The notes beneath the pieces are model-generated. The model did not search any database. It saw only the letters and a list, made by a program, of their open reading frames with translations, and was not told the DNA's origin. Positions 1-6,357 of a stretch of DNA of 6,547 bases are shown here, piece after piece. Both the position numbers and the translations under genes were made by a program. Source of the stretch: Nanobdellota archaeon (lineage in GTDB: Archaea; Nanobdellota; Nanobdellia; Pacearchaeales; GW2011-AR1). Each line of letters begins with the position of its first letter. The stretch's first letter is position 1. The DNA lies in NCBI GenBank assembly GCA_020056045.1, contig JAGVIM010000221.1, positions 1-6,547 on the forward strand, given 5' to 3'.

Positions 1-117
1 AAGATATGGATAGCAAGAGGGAGAATTGTTCATAATAATAAAATATTATCTTTTGAATTGATAATCAATTCAAACTATTTGAATTGTGACTCAGCCTGTA
101 AAAGGTGTGGTTTGTAA
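1..117 (+). CDS. C-terminal fragment of unidentified protein with CxxxCxxC tail
   Basis: An open frame enters from the left edge and stops at TAA 115..117, leaving 38 visible residues. It begins KIWIARGRIVHNNK and ends NCDSACKRCGL. The last ten residues hold three cysteines (fragment residues 29, 33 and 36) in a CxxxCxxC arrangement. That spacing matches a radical-SAM cluster motif, but such motifs are usually near the N terminus, so a metal site or Fe-S ligand set at the extreme C terminus is equally possible. The preceding stretch alternates hydrophobic and polar residues, as in beta strands. I do not recognise the family. The gene converges on PPDK and is followed by a hairpin and a T-run. 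The frame is open with no internal stop, which supports a real coding end, but with so little sequence a decayed gene cannot be excluded. Confidence 0.5.
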   Translation, partial: KIWIARGRIVHNNKILSFELIINSNYLNCDSACKRCGL

Positions 118-132
118 CAGGCACTTGTTTTT
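94..132 (+). terminator. Hairpin plus T-run after the left-edge gene
   Basis: GCCTGT (94..99) pairs perfectly with ACAGGC (117..122) around a 17-base loop that includes the last codons. Five Ts follow at 128..132. This resembles an intrinsic terminator. In an archaeon the T-run alone could suffice. The large loop makes the hairpin only moderately convincing. Confidence 0.35.
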
Positions 133-142
133 AAGATGCTCC

Positions 143-197
143 GAAATTAAAAGCAGTAAGCATACGACCTCATTCTAAAGAATGAGATTTTAATTTC
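143..197. repeat. Nested inverted repeats in convergent intergenic region
   Basis: An outer perfect 10-bp inverted repeat, GAAATTAAAA (143..152) and TTTTAATTTC (188..197), encloses an inner perfect 7-bp hairpin, CTCATTC (169..175) and GAATGAG (180..186), with a TAAA loop. The two stems are joined by 16 unpaired bases on the 5' side and a single A on the 3' side. A further 5-bp match, ATGCT (136..140) with AGCAT (159..163), would cross the outer stem as a pseudoknot. It could be a bidirectional terminator between converging genes, a small structured RNA, or the remnant end of a mobile element. The pairings are seen directly; the role is not known. Confidence 0.5.
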
Positions 198-215
198 AGA
201 CATAAAATCCATTAG

Positions 216-231
216 AAAAATTACAATAAAA
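216..231 (-). terminator. T-tracts downstream of PPDK
   Basis: Read on the minus strand, the PPDK stop is followed at once by four Ts (228..231) and then five Ts (216..220). Such oligo-T tracts are the usual termination signal of archaeal RNA polymerase. The nested hairpin lies just beyond and may back it up. Confidence 0.4.
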
Positions 232-3003
232 TTACGCAGTAGAATAACTTCCAGCCTTAGAACCAATAATATTAACTAACTCTTTTTCTAAATCTAACAT
301 TGAAATATTATTTCCATATTTCTTTTTTATTTCTGAAATAGAATCCTTTAACATATTTTTATAAGCTTCTTCTGCTTCTTTTTTCTTTTCTTTAACAGCA
401 GCTTGAGCAGCAGCAAGTCTTGCAATAGGAACTCTAAATGGCGAACACGAAACATAGGTTAAACCAATTTTATGACAAAATTCAATTGTATCTGGGTCGC
501 CACCATGTTCTCCACAAATTCCAAGTTTAATATTAGGTCTAACTGGTTTTGCTTTTAAAATTGCTATTTTCATTAATTCTCCAACACCTTCTTGATCAAG
601 AGTTTCAAAAGGATCTCTTTTAAAAATTCCAAGTTCAATATATTGTTTTAAAAATTTAGCAGAATCATCTCTTGAAAATCCACAACCCATTTGAGTTAAA
701 TCATTTGTTCCAAATGAAAAAAATTCAGCTTCAACAGCTAATTTATCTGCAGTTACAGCCCCTCTTGGAACTTCAATCATTGTTCCAACTTTATATTTAA
801 TTTCAACATTTTGTTCCTTCATTACTTTTTGAGCAATCTCATGAACAATTTTTAATTGATGTGAAAGTTCAAGGTCTTTTCCAACTAAAGGAATCATTAT
901 TTCTGGTACAACATTTTTTCCTTCTTTTAAAATTTGAGCAGCAGCTTCAAAAACAGCTCTTGATTGCATTTCAGTTATTTCTGGGAAAGCAATTCCAAGT
1001 CTACATCCCCTATGTCCTAACATTGGATTAAATTCATGCAATTCATCAATTTTTGATTTTAATCTTTCAACAGAAACATTCATTTCTCTAGAAATATCAT
1101 TAATGTCTTTTTCTTCCTTTGGTAAAAATTCATGTAAAGGAGGATCTAAAAATCTAATTGTAACAGGCATTCCCTTCATAATACTAAATAAAGAATAAAA
1201 ATCTCCTCTCTGCATAGGCAATAATTTTGCAAGAGCTTTTTCTCTTTCAGATTTTGTTTCAGCAAGTATCATTTCACGAACAGCTTTTATTCTTGACTCT
1301 TCAAAAAACATATGTTCTGTTCTACATAAGCCAATCCCCTCTGCTCCAAACTTAAAGGCAGTTTCAGCATCTTTAGGAGTATCTGCATTTGTTCTTACAC
1401 CAAGTTTTCTAGTTTTATCAGCCCATTCCATAAGTTTTCCAAAATCACCAGATAAAACAGGTTCAACTAAATCCAACTTACCATAAAAAACTTCCCCAGT
1501 ACTTCCATCTAAACTAATTAAATCTCCTTCTTTTAATTTCATACCACCAACTTCCATTGTTTTTGCATGCTCATTAATAATTAAATCAGAACATCCTGCA
1601 ACGCAAGATTTACCCATTCCTCTTGCAACAACAGCAGCATGTGAAGTCATCCCTCCACGAGCAGTTAAAATTCCTTGAGAAGAATTCATTCCTTCTATAT
1701 CTTCAGGAGAAGTTTCAGTTCTTACTAAAATTACTTTTTCTCCAGCATTATTCCATTCATAAGCATCTTCTGCATTAAAAACAATTTTTCCAACACCTGC
1801 ACCAGGTGAAGCAGGCAATCCTCTTGTTAAAACTTTTGCGATTTTTTTAGCATTATTATCTAATTGTTTATGAAGCAATTGATTTAAAGAACTTGCATCA
1901 ACTCTTAAAAGAGCAGTTTCTTTACTAATTGATCCTTCTTCAACCATTTCAACAGCAACTCTAACTGCTGCATGAGCTGTTCTTTTTCCATTTCTTGTTT
2001 GCAAAATAAATAGTTTACCTTTTTCAATTGTAAATTCAATATCCTGCATATCTTTATAATGATTTTCAAGTAATTTTCTTATTTCCACCAATTGAGTATA
2101 AGCATGAGGCATTATATTATTTAATTCTTCAATCTTTCCAGGAGTTCTTATTCCAGCAACAACATCTTCTCCCTGAGCATTCATTAAAAATTCTCCATAA
2201 AACTTATTTTCACCAGTACTTGGATTTCTTGTAAAACAAACACCTGTTCCAGAATCTTCACCCATATTTCCAAAAACCATTGATTGAATGGTAACAGCAG
2301 TTCCAAGAAGTCCAAAAATATTATTTAATCTTCTATAGGTAATTGCCCTATCATTATTCCAACTTCCAAAAACAGCATTAATAGACATTTCTAATTGTTC
2401 ATGAACATCTTCAGGGAACATTCTTCCTGTCTTGAATTTTATTAATTGTTTATAACCATCAACAATTTTTCTTAAATCATCAATAGTTAATTCATTATCA
2501 AATTTTATTCTTTTTTCATCTTTTACCTTTTGTAAAACTTCTTCAAAACTTTTATGAGAAACATCCATAACAACATCTCCAAACATCTGCATAAATCTTC
2601 TATAGGAATCAAGTGCAAATCTAGGATTTCCTGTCTTTTTAGCAATTCCTTCAACAGTTTCATCATTAAGTCCAAGATTTAAAATAGTATCCATCATTCC
2701 AGGCATAGAACTTGCTGCTCCGCTTCTAACAGAAACAAGTAAAGGATCATTTTTGTCCCCTAATTTCTTACCCATATTTTTTTCAAGTTCAATAAGTTTT
2801 TCAGAAATCTGTCTTTTAATATCATCACTTAATTTCTTACCATTTTTATAATAAAAATCACAAGCAGTTGTTGTTATTATAAATCCTGCAGGAACAGGTA
2901 AACCAATAGAGGTCATCTCAGCAAGATTTGCTCCTTTTCCACCAAGGATTTCCTTCATATCCTTATTTCCTTCTTTAAATGAGTACACAAATTTTTCGGC
3001 CAT
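232..3003 (-). CDS. ppdK: Pyruvate, phosphate dikinase (PPDK)
   Basis: PPDK catalyses the reversible reaction ATP + Pi + pyruvate = AMP + PPi + PEP in the cytoplasm, at the pyruvate/PEP junction of glycolysis and gluconeogenesis. The 923-residue frame covers the whole family. The N-terminal ATP-grasp part has GGKGANLAEM, SVRSGAASSMPGMMDT and the EFTIEKGKLFILQTRNG segment. The phosphohistidine domain has GGMTSHAAVVARG with catalytic His455 and the adjacent Thr453 that PPDK regulatory proteins modify in other organisms. The C-terminal TIM barrel has Arg561 (LCRTEHMFF), Arg617 and Asp620 (TIRFLDPP), Asn767 (FGTNDLTQ) and the acid/base Cys830 (GICGEHGGDP). From memory, these agree within one residue with the Clostridium symbiosum enzyme. 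About 52 lysine- and glutamate-rich residues follow the usual C terminus. The start is supported by the MAEKFVYSF beginning just ahead of the GGKGANL motif, and by a TATA box about 27 bases upstream. There is no Shine-Dalgarno sequence. No regulator gene is in the window. Confidence 0.97.
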   Translation of the reverse strand: MAEKFVYSFKEGNKDMKEILGGKGANLAEMTSIGLPVPAGFIITTTACDFYYKNGKKLSDDIKRQISEKLIELEKNMGKKLGDKNDPLLVSVRSGAASSMPGMMDTILNLGLNDETVEGIAKKTGNPRFALDSYRRFMQMFGDVVMDVSHKSFEEVLQKVKDEKRIKFDNELTIDDLRKIVDGYKQLIKFKTGRMFPEDVHEQLEMSINAVFGSWNNDRAITYRRLNNIFGLLGTAVTIQSMVFGNMGEDSGTGVCFTRNPSTGENKFYGEFLMNAQGEDVVAGIRTPGKIEELNNIMPHAYTQLVEIRKLLENHYKDMQDIEFTIEKGKLFILQTRNGKRTAHAAVRVAVEMVEEGSISKETALLRVDASSLNQLLHKQLDNNAKKIAKVLTRGLPASPGAGVGKIVFNAEDAYEWNNAGEKVILVRTETSPEDIEGMNSSQGILTARGGMTSHAAVVARGMGKSCVAGCSDLIINEHAKTMEVGGMKLKEGDLISLDGSTGEVFYGKLDLVEPVLSGDFGKLMEWADKTRKLGVRTNADTPKDAETAFKFGAEGIGLCRTEHMFFEESRIKAVREMILAETKSEREKALAKLLPMQRGDFYSLFSIMKGMPVTIRFLDPPLHEFLPKEEKDINDISREMNVSVERLKSKIDELHEFNPMLGHRGCRLGIAFPEITEMQSRAVFEAAAQILKEGKNVVPEIMIPLVGKDLELSHQLKIVHEIAQKVMKEQNVEIKYKVGTMIEVPRGAVTADKLAVEAEFFSFGTNDLTQMGCGFSRDDSAKFLKQYIELGIFKRDPFETLDQEGVGELMKIAILKAKPVRPNIKLGICGEHGGDPDTIEFCHKIGLTYVSCSPFRVPIARLAAAQAAVKEKKKEAEEAYKNMLKDSISEIKKKYGNNISMLDLEKELVNIIGSKAGSYSTA

Positions 3004-3010
3004 AATAAGC

Positions 3011-3030
3011 TAAATCAAAAATTTGATTTA
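3011..3030. promoter_or_regulatory. Operator-like palindrome at the PPDK start site
   Basis: TAAATCAAA (3011..3019) and TTTGATTTA (3022..3030) form a perfect 9-bp inverted repeat with a 2-base centre. It sits between the PPDK TATA box and its ATG, covering the expected transcription start. A dimeric regulator bound here would block initiation. The dyad is seen directly; the binding protein is unknown. In AT-rich DNA a chance palindrome is possible. Confidence 0.4.
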
Positions 3031-3034
3031 TAAA
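3027..3034 (-). promoter_or_regulatory. TATA box of PPDK
   Basis: TTTATAAA is centred about 27 bases upstream of the PPDK ATG on the minus strand. Archaeal TATA boxes are normally centred about 26 bases before the transcription start, so the mRNA would begin at or within a few bases of the ATG. No Shine-Dalgarno sequence is present, consistent with a leaderless transcript. The octamer is its own complement, so strand is assigned from the gene. Confidence 0.55.
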
Positions 3035-3074
3035 CATAGTTAATTGAAAAAGTATATTTTAGACTACTATGTTT
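3032..3074. promoter_or_regulatory. Long-spaced dyad in divergent promoter region
   Basis: AAACATAGT (3032..3040) is the exact reverse complement of ACTATGTTT (3066..3074), with 25 bases between. The left arm overlaps the PPDK TATA box; the right arm lies upstream of the plus-strand promoter. It could be a paired binding site serving both divergent genes. The match is certain, the function is a guess. Confidence 0.25.
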
Positions 3075-3108
3075 TTATTACAACTACGTAATAGTAACAT
3101 ACAAAAGA

Positions 3109-3116
3109 TTTATAAA
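3109..3116 (+). promoter_or_regulatory. TATA box of the secreted-protein gene pair
   Basis: TTTATAAA, preceded by a purine-rich AAAAGA stretch like a TFB recognition element, is centred about 25 bases before the ATG at 3138. This predicts a leaderless transcript starting at or near that ATG. It also argues that the earlier in-frame ATG at 3069 lies upstream of transcription. The same transcript probably carries the overlapping downstream gene. Confidence 0.6.
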
Positions 3117-3137
3117 TATAAGTTACTTACAATAACT

Positions 3138-3455
3138 ATGAAAAACTATTTACCTCAAATAGGGGCACTATTAATGCTTGCAATACCAGTTAATGATGCT
3201 AATGCTAATATTAATTATGCAGAAAAATATAATCTAAGAACCCGAATAGAAACTTTTGAAAAAGAAGGGCAAATAAAAGTAGAACCAATTATTGTAAAAG
3301 CAAATCCTGCTAGAATTTATAACCTTCCTTTAGAAATGAGAATAGAAATACCTCAAAATATAAAACCAATAAGATTAAGAAAACTTACTGATGATGAAAT
3401 AAGAGGAAGAAACACACCATCCCCACCAATACCTAACAATGGCACTAACAAATAG
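3138..3455 (+). CDS. Small predicted secreted protein, 105 aa, unknown function
   Basis: I do not recognise this protein. The N terminus, beginning MKNYLPQIGALLML, has a lysine, then a hydrophobic core, then an AxA-type site (A-N-A, residues 21 to 23), so it looks like a cleaved Sec signal peptide leaving about 82 residues outside the membrane. The mature part is charged, with no cysteine and no membrane segment. It ends in a proline- and asparagine-rich tail (TPSPPIPNNGTNK). I chose the ATG at 3138 instead of the in-frame ATG at 3069 because it places the signal peptide at the very N terminus and sits about 25 bases after a good TATA box; the extra 23 residues would be transcribed only from another promoter. 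Its 3' end overlaps the next gene by 17 bases, which points to a two-gene operon. PPDK is divergent. Confidence 0.7.
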   Translation: MKNYLPQIGALLMLAIPVNDANANINYAEKYNLRTRIETFEKEGQIKVEPIIVKANPARIYNLPLEMRIEIPQNIKPIRLRKLTDDEIRGRNTPSPPIPNNGTNK

Positions 3456-4395
3456 ACTTTACGAATCTGCAAGAAAAACAACATTAACAACTGCAGCTCT
3501 TGCTTTAACTGGTCTCGCTTCTTTAGTAACACCTTCCTATTCTGCAGATCAACCTAATCAAGCTCAGCAAACTCAAACTCAAGTTAGAGAAGAAAGAAAT
3601 TACACTTTTAAAAGTTTTCAAAAACTATATGGAGAAAAAACATGGTCAGAATTAGATAACTCTAGAAAAAAAGCAATTACTGAAAAATGGTCAGAATTAG
3701 ATAAAGATTACAAAAAAGCTCTTATTGAAATATATACAAATCCAGAGGATTTTTATAAAAATCATCTTACAAAGGAACAAAGAAAAGAATACGAAGAATT
3801 TTCAAAAACTGAATTATCAACAGACCCTAAAAAAACAAATAGTTTTCTTTCATCAGCACTTTTAAGTATGCTTAGGGGAGTTGGAGAAGCAGTTTTAGAA
3901 GAACACTACCCTTGGATAACTAATGCAAGTAATCTTTCACAAAAAGAAAAATTATCAATATATATGGATTTTAGACTTCAAGAAAGTTTTCGTTCTCAAG
4001 AAGAAACAAAAATGCCCAAATGGTATTCTGAAATGACCCCTCAGGAAATAAAAGAATCTGAAAAATATTGGAAAAGTCTTAAAACTGCTGAAAAGAAAAG
4101 AATGACTCAAGTTTTCCAAGATCCTAAAGAATATATTAAAAAATATTTTGATAGAAAAGAACAAAAAGATTTTCAAGAATATTTCTTTAGTCCAGATGCA
4201 ACAAACATAAGTGAAGAAGAAGCAACTAAACTAGATCAGTATGAAAGCATATTTCCCTGGAAAAAAGACATAAAAAGACTTTGTAATCCTAAAATAACTG
4301 ATGATTATACAAATACTAAAAGATTAATGGAATATTTAAAATCAAAAGATTTTGAAAAAGATGGAGATTTTATACAAAACAATACTAAAAAATAA
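3439..4395 (+). CDS. Predicted secreted helical protein with internal repeats, 318 aa
   Basis: I do not recognise this family. Residues 1 to about 36 look like a signal peptide: arginines and a lysine (R6, R12, K13), a hydrophobic core (residues 16 to 30) and a likely cut near PSYSA. A glutamine-rich linker (DQPNQAQQTQTQ) follows. The rest is highly charged and probably helical, with one cysteine (RLCNP) and no C-terminal membrane anchor. Two levels of repetition are visible. The first is a tandem 15-residue unit at residues 69 to 83 and 84 to 98 (WSELDNSRKKAITEK and WSELDKDYKKALIEI). The second is a diverged copy of a roughly 40-residue segment, residues 84 to 122 against 211 to 249. These share W-x2-L, KK, an aspartate/asparagine-proline turn and KEQ. 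The start lies inside the previous gene, with no Shine-Dalgarno sequence or TATA box of its own; the frame has a stop at 3400..3402 and no alternative GTG or TTG before the ATG. A surface or extracellular structural or binding role is only an inference. Confidence 0.75.
   Translation: MALTNRLYESARKTTLTTAALALTGLASLVTPSYSADQPNQAQQTQTQVREERNYTFKSFQKLYGEKTWSELDNSRKKAITEKWSELDKDYKKALIEIYTNPEDFYKNHLTKEQRKEYEEFSKTELSTDPKKTNSFLSSALLSMLRGVGEAVLEEHYPWITNASNLSQKEKLSIYMDFRLQESFRSQEETKMPKWYSEMTPQEIKESEKYWKSLKTAEKKRMTQVFQDPKEYIKKYFDRKEQKDFQEYFFSPDATNISEEEATKLDQYESIFPWKKDIKRLCNPKITDDYTNTKRLMEYLKSKDFEKDGDFIQNNTKK
3642..3704 (+). repeat. Tandem 45-bp coding repeat, two copies
   Basis: ATGGTCAGAATTAGATAA occurs at 3642..3659 and again, identical, at 3687..3704, exactly 45 bases apart (15 codons). 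The bases after each copy have diverged, but the encoded residues stay similar (KKA-I/L-x-E). This is a small in-frame duplication within the 318-residue protein gene, old enough for the flanks to drift. Confidence 0.8.
4387..4392 (-). terminator. T6 tract directly after the 646-residue gene
   Basis: On the minus strand six Ts follow the stop codon of the 646-residue gene after three bases. They lie in the final lysine codons of the opposing gene. An oligo-T stop of this kind fits archaeal termination; there is no hairpin. Confidence 0.35.
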
Positions 4396-6336
4396 TTAGT
4401 GAGCAGCTTTATATTTTTCATAAAGTTTATTATTTAAAACATTAGACTCGAGTGCCATATTTCTAATTTTTCTAAAACTATCTAAACTAGCTGTAAACTG
4501 AATAGGTTCTGGATTAAATACTTCCCTTGAATCACCATTTACAACAACCTTATCAGGAATAATAGTAACAACTGCAAGATTCCCTGTGCTTTGAACAATA
4601 ATTCTAACAGGCGGAAGATTTCCATTATACTTACTCTGATAACTTTCTAAAGCAGTTTTAAGTTTAAGAGCATCATCTACATTAGTACTATATTCTTCAA
4701 AAGTTTTAAGCCCTTGTTGATAATTCAATGGAACACTAAAACCAAAAACATCCCCAATCAGATTTAAATTAGTTGCAACATTATCTACAGTTGATTGAAC
4801 TCTTGATTGAGTAGAATCTTTTTTTTCAACAAACAATCCCAAAGCAGAAGAACCTGTTCGAACTCCAGAAATAACTGCCTCTTTTAATTTTTTATCAACA
4901 TCTTCTGAAGAAATAGGTTGAATAAAACCCCAATCACTAGCAGTTTTAAGACTGTTTTTTAATTCATTAACAGCTTCTTTATTGCCACTAAGGATTGCTT
5001 TTAATGATTTATCTGCAATAAGTTCATCAATAGAAGTTGTCAATTGATTATAAGTTTCAAAACTAACCGTCCCTTTATCAAACTTTTTTAATTCTTCTAT
5101 TAATTGCTCTTGACTTAATCCAGAAGGTAGCTCAGAAATCTGATTCTCAGGAAATTCAACCTTTGTTCCAGTAACAACTGGACCGAGCTTTTTAGGTACT
5201 TCTCTTCCATCAGGATTCTCACTTGAAGGAACAGTATTATAAACATCTCCTAAAATAACTCTACCATCTTTATTAACATAAAAAAAATTTATTCCACCTT
5301 TAGTTGTTTTAATTCCATAAGTTTGCTTAAGATTTTCATTATTCTGAATCAAATCAACCTTATACTTAATATTTTTAATATCTCTAAGAGGATAAATATT
5401 TTCTCCTTTAAATTTAAGTTTAAAATCTCCATTAATAAAATTAACCCCATTCCCAATTCCAGAACCTACAACTTTTTCAAAATCCCTCAAAATCTCTAAG
5501 TCCATCTTTTCTCCATAAAAATTAACTTCCTTAGAACCTATTCTAGCATATTGCTTTGAATCAACAGGATCATCATCAAAAACAGCAAAAGTAGCAATAT
5601 CCTCTGCCCCAATAATTCCATTTTTAGAATCCTTTGCTTCTGAATTTGTTAATTTTGCTCTACTACTGGAAACTATCTCAACTAAACCTTCCTTATCATT
5701 AAATTTCTGTTTGTAAGTTATTAGATTATCTTTATTTTTAACATCAAACTCTGCACCATTATTTAAAATAAGACCTTTTTGAGAATCTTGAACAGCATCC
5801 CCTTTTCCATTCCATTTAGCTCCATCAATAGGACTTCCAGTTCCATAAAAACCATCAGCCCCATAACCCCCTTTATTGACAACTAAAGAACCTTTGTAAC
5901 CATCACCTTCTGTAGAATATATAAAACCTTTTTGAGAATCATAAATTATTTTTTTAAGATCCTTGGGAAAATTATTCATATCAAAAACAGCACCCTTAGA
6001 ATCTGTTAATTTTCCATCCTTAAATTTTAAATCTTTGTATCCAAGATTTTCCAAAGATATTCTTAATTTAGTTTTTCTAAAAATTTCAGTCTCTAAAAAA
6101 TCATTCTTTGCCTTTTCATCAAATTTATTCCATAATTTTTCAATTACCTCAGGATAACCAGAATATCGGGTATAAATTTCCTCAGTAGTTATTGACTTTA
6201 CTTCATTATCAGTTCCAAATTCCCAAGTTCTAGGATCACTTGGATTAAATTTTTTTATTTCTTCACCAGAAACAAGAACATTAAAAAATAATCCAATAAT
6301 GATTAACAAAAATAAAATTTTAATACTCTTTTTCAT
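4396..6336 (-). CDS. Large predicted secreted protein, 646 aa, cysteine-free, unknown function
   Basis: I do not recognise this family. Residues 1 to 24 form a clear signal peptide: MKKSIK, then a strongly hydrophobic core (ILFLLIIIGLFF), then VLVSG before EE. No cysteine, lipobox or C-terminal membrane anchor is seen, so it is probably released or held by partners. Three zones can be made out. Residues 45 to 100 are helical and include the motif EKLWNKFDEKAKNDFLE. Residues 105 to 365 are rich in glycine, aspartate and short beta-like stretches, with a recurring DS(K/Q)xG motif at 112, 133, 184 and 236, suggesting a beta-repeat fold. Residues 405 to 565 are predicted helical. A short alternating hydrophobic segment follows (VRIIVQSTGNLAVVTIIPD) and then a helical end. 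The ATG is set by the signal peptide and by a TATA-like box about 25 bases upstream. It follows pyrB on the same strand, with its own promoter, and meets the 318-residue gene stop to stop. Confidence 0.8.
   Translation of the reverse strand: MKKSIKILFLLIIIGLFFNVLVSGEEIKKFNPSDPRTWEFGTDNEVKSITTEEIYTRYSGYPEVIEKLWNKFDEKAKNDFLETEIFRKTKLRISLENLGYKDLKFKDGKLTDSKGAVFDMNNFPKDLKKIIYDSQKGFIYSTEGDGYKGSLVVNKGGYGADGFYGTGSPIDGAKWNGKGDAVQDSQKGLILNNGAEFDVKNKDNLITYKQKFNDKEGLVEIVSSSRAKLTNSEAKDSKNGIIGAEDIATFAVFDDDPVDSKQYARIGSKEVNFYGEKMDLEILRDFEKVVGSGIGNGVNFINGDFKLKFKGENIYPLRDIKNIKYKVDLIQNNENLKQTYGIKTTKGGINFFYVNKDGRVILGDVYNTVPSSENPDGREVPKKLGPVVTGTKVEFPENQISELPSGLSQEQLIEELKKFDKGTVSFETYNQLTTSIDELIADKSLKAILSGNKEAVNELKNSLKTASDWGFIQPISSEDVDKKLKEAVISGVRTGSSALGLFVEKKDSTQSRVQSTVDNVATNLNLIGDVFGFSVPLNYQQGLKTFEEYSTNVDDALKLKTALESYQSKYNGNLPPVRIIVQSTGNLAVVTIIPDKVVVNGDSREVFNPEPIQFTASLDSFRKIRNMALESNVLNNKLYEKYKAAH
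4408..4418 (+). terminator. T-rich tract after the 318-residue gene
   Basis: TTT then TATTTTT lies 13 to 23 bases past the stop codon of the plus-strand gene, inside the 3' end of the opposing gene. It is a plausible oligo-T terminator. The two convergent transcripts would then overlap by a few tens of bases. Confidence 0.3.
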
Positions 6337-6357
6337 AAAAATACTAGGAATAATGCA

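Noticed and set aside
1..190. Degenerate TnpB (IS200/IS605) 3' end
   Set aside because: The CKRCG and APKLKAVSIRP pieces are in different frames, the DRDxNAA-type motif is missing, and the visible KIWIARGRIVHNNK stretch does not resemble TnpB. Kept only as a low-weight option for the hairpin region.
94..200. tRNA or H/ACA guide RNA in the left intergenic region
   Set aside because: No cloverleaf, T-loop or anticodon arm can be built. For H/ACA the ACA after the outer stem fits, but the internal loop is 16 bases on one side and one on the other, which does not make a guide pocket.
3069..3137. N-terminal extension of the 105-residue protein from the ATG at 3069
   Set aside because: It would bury the signal peptide behind 23 polar and basic residues, and the TATA box at 3109..3116 lies downstream of this ATG, so the natural transcript would not include it.
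3955..4176. Minus-strand open frame of 73 codons inside the 318-residue gene
   Set aside because: It is composed mostly of F, I, K and S, as expected for the complement of lysine- and glutamate-rich coding sequence, and lies wholly within a better supported gene.
5963..6157. Plus-strand open frame of 64 codons inside the 646-residue gene
   Set aside because: It is antisense to the well-supported secreted protein, low in complexity and has no promoter or start signal.
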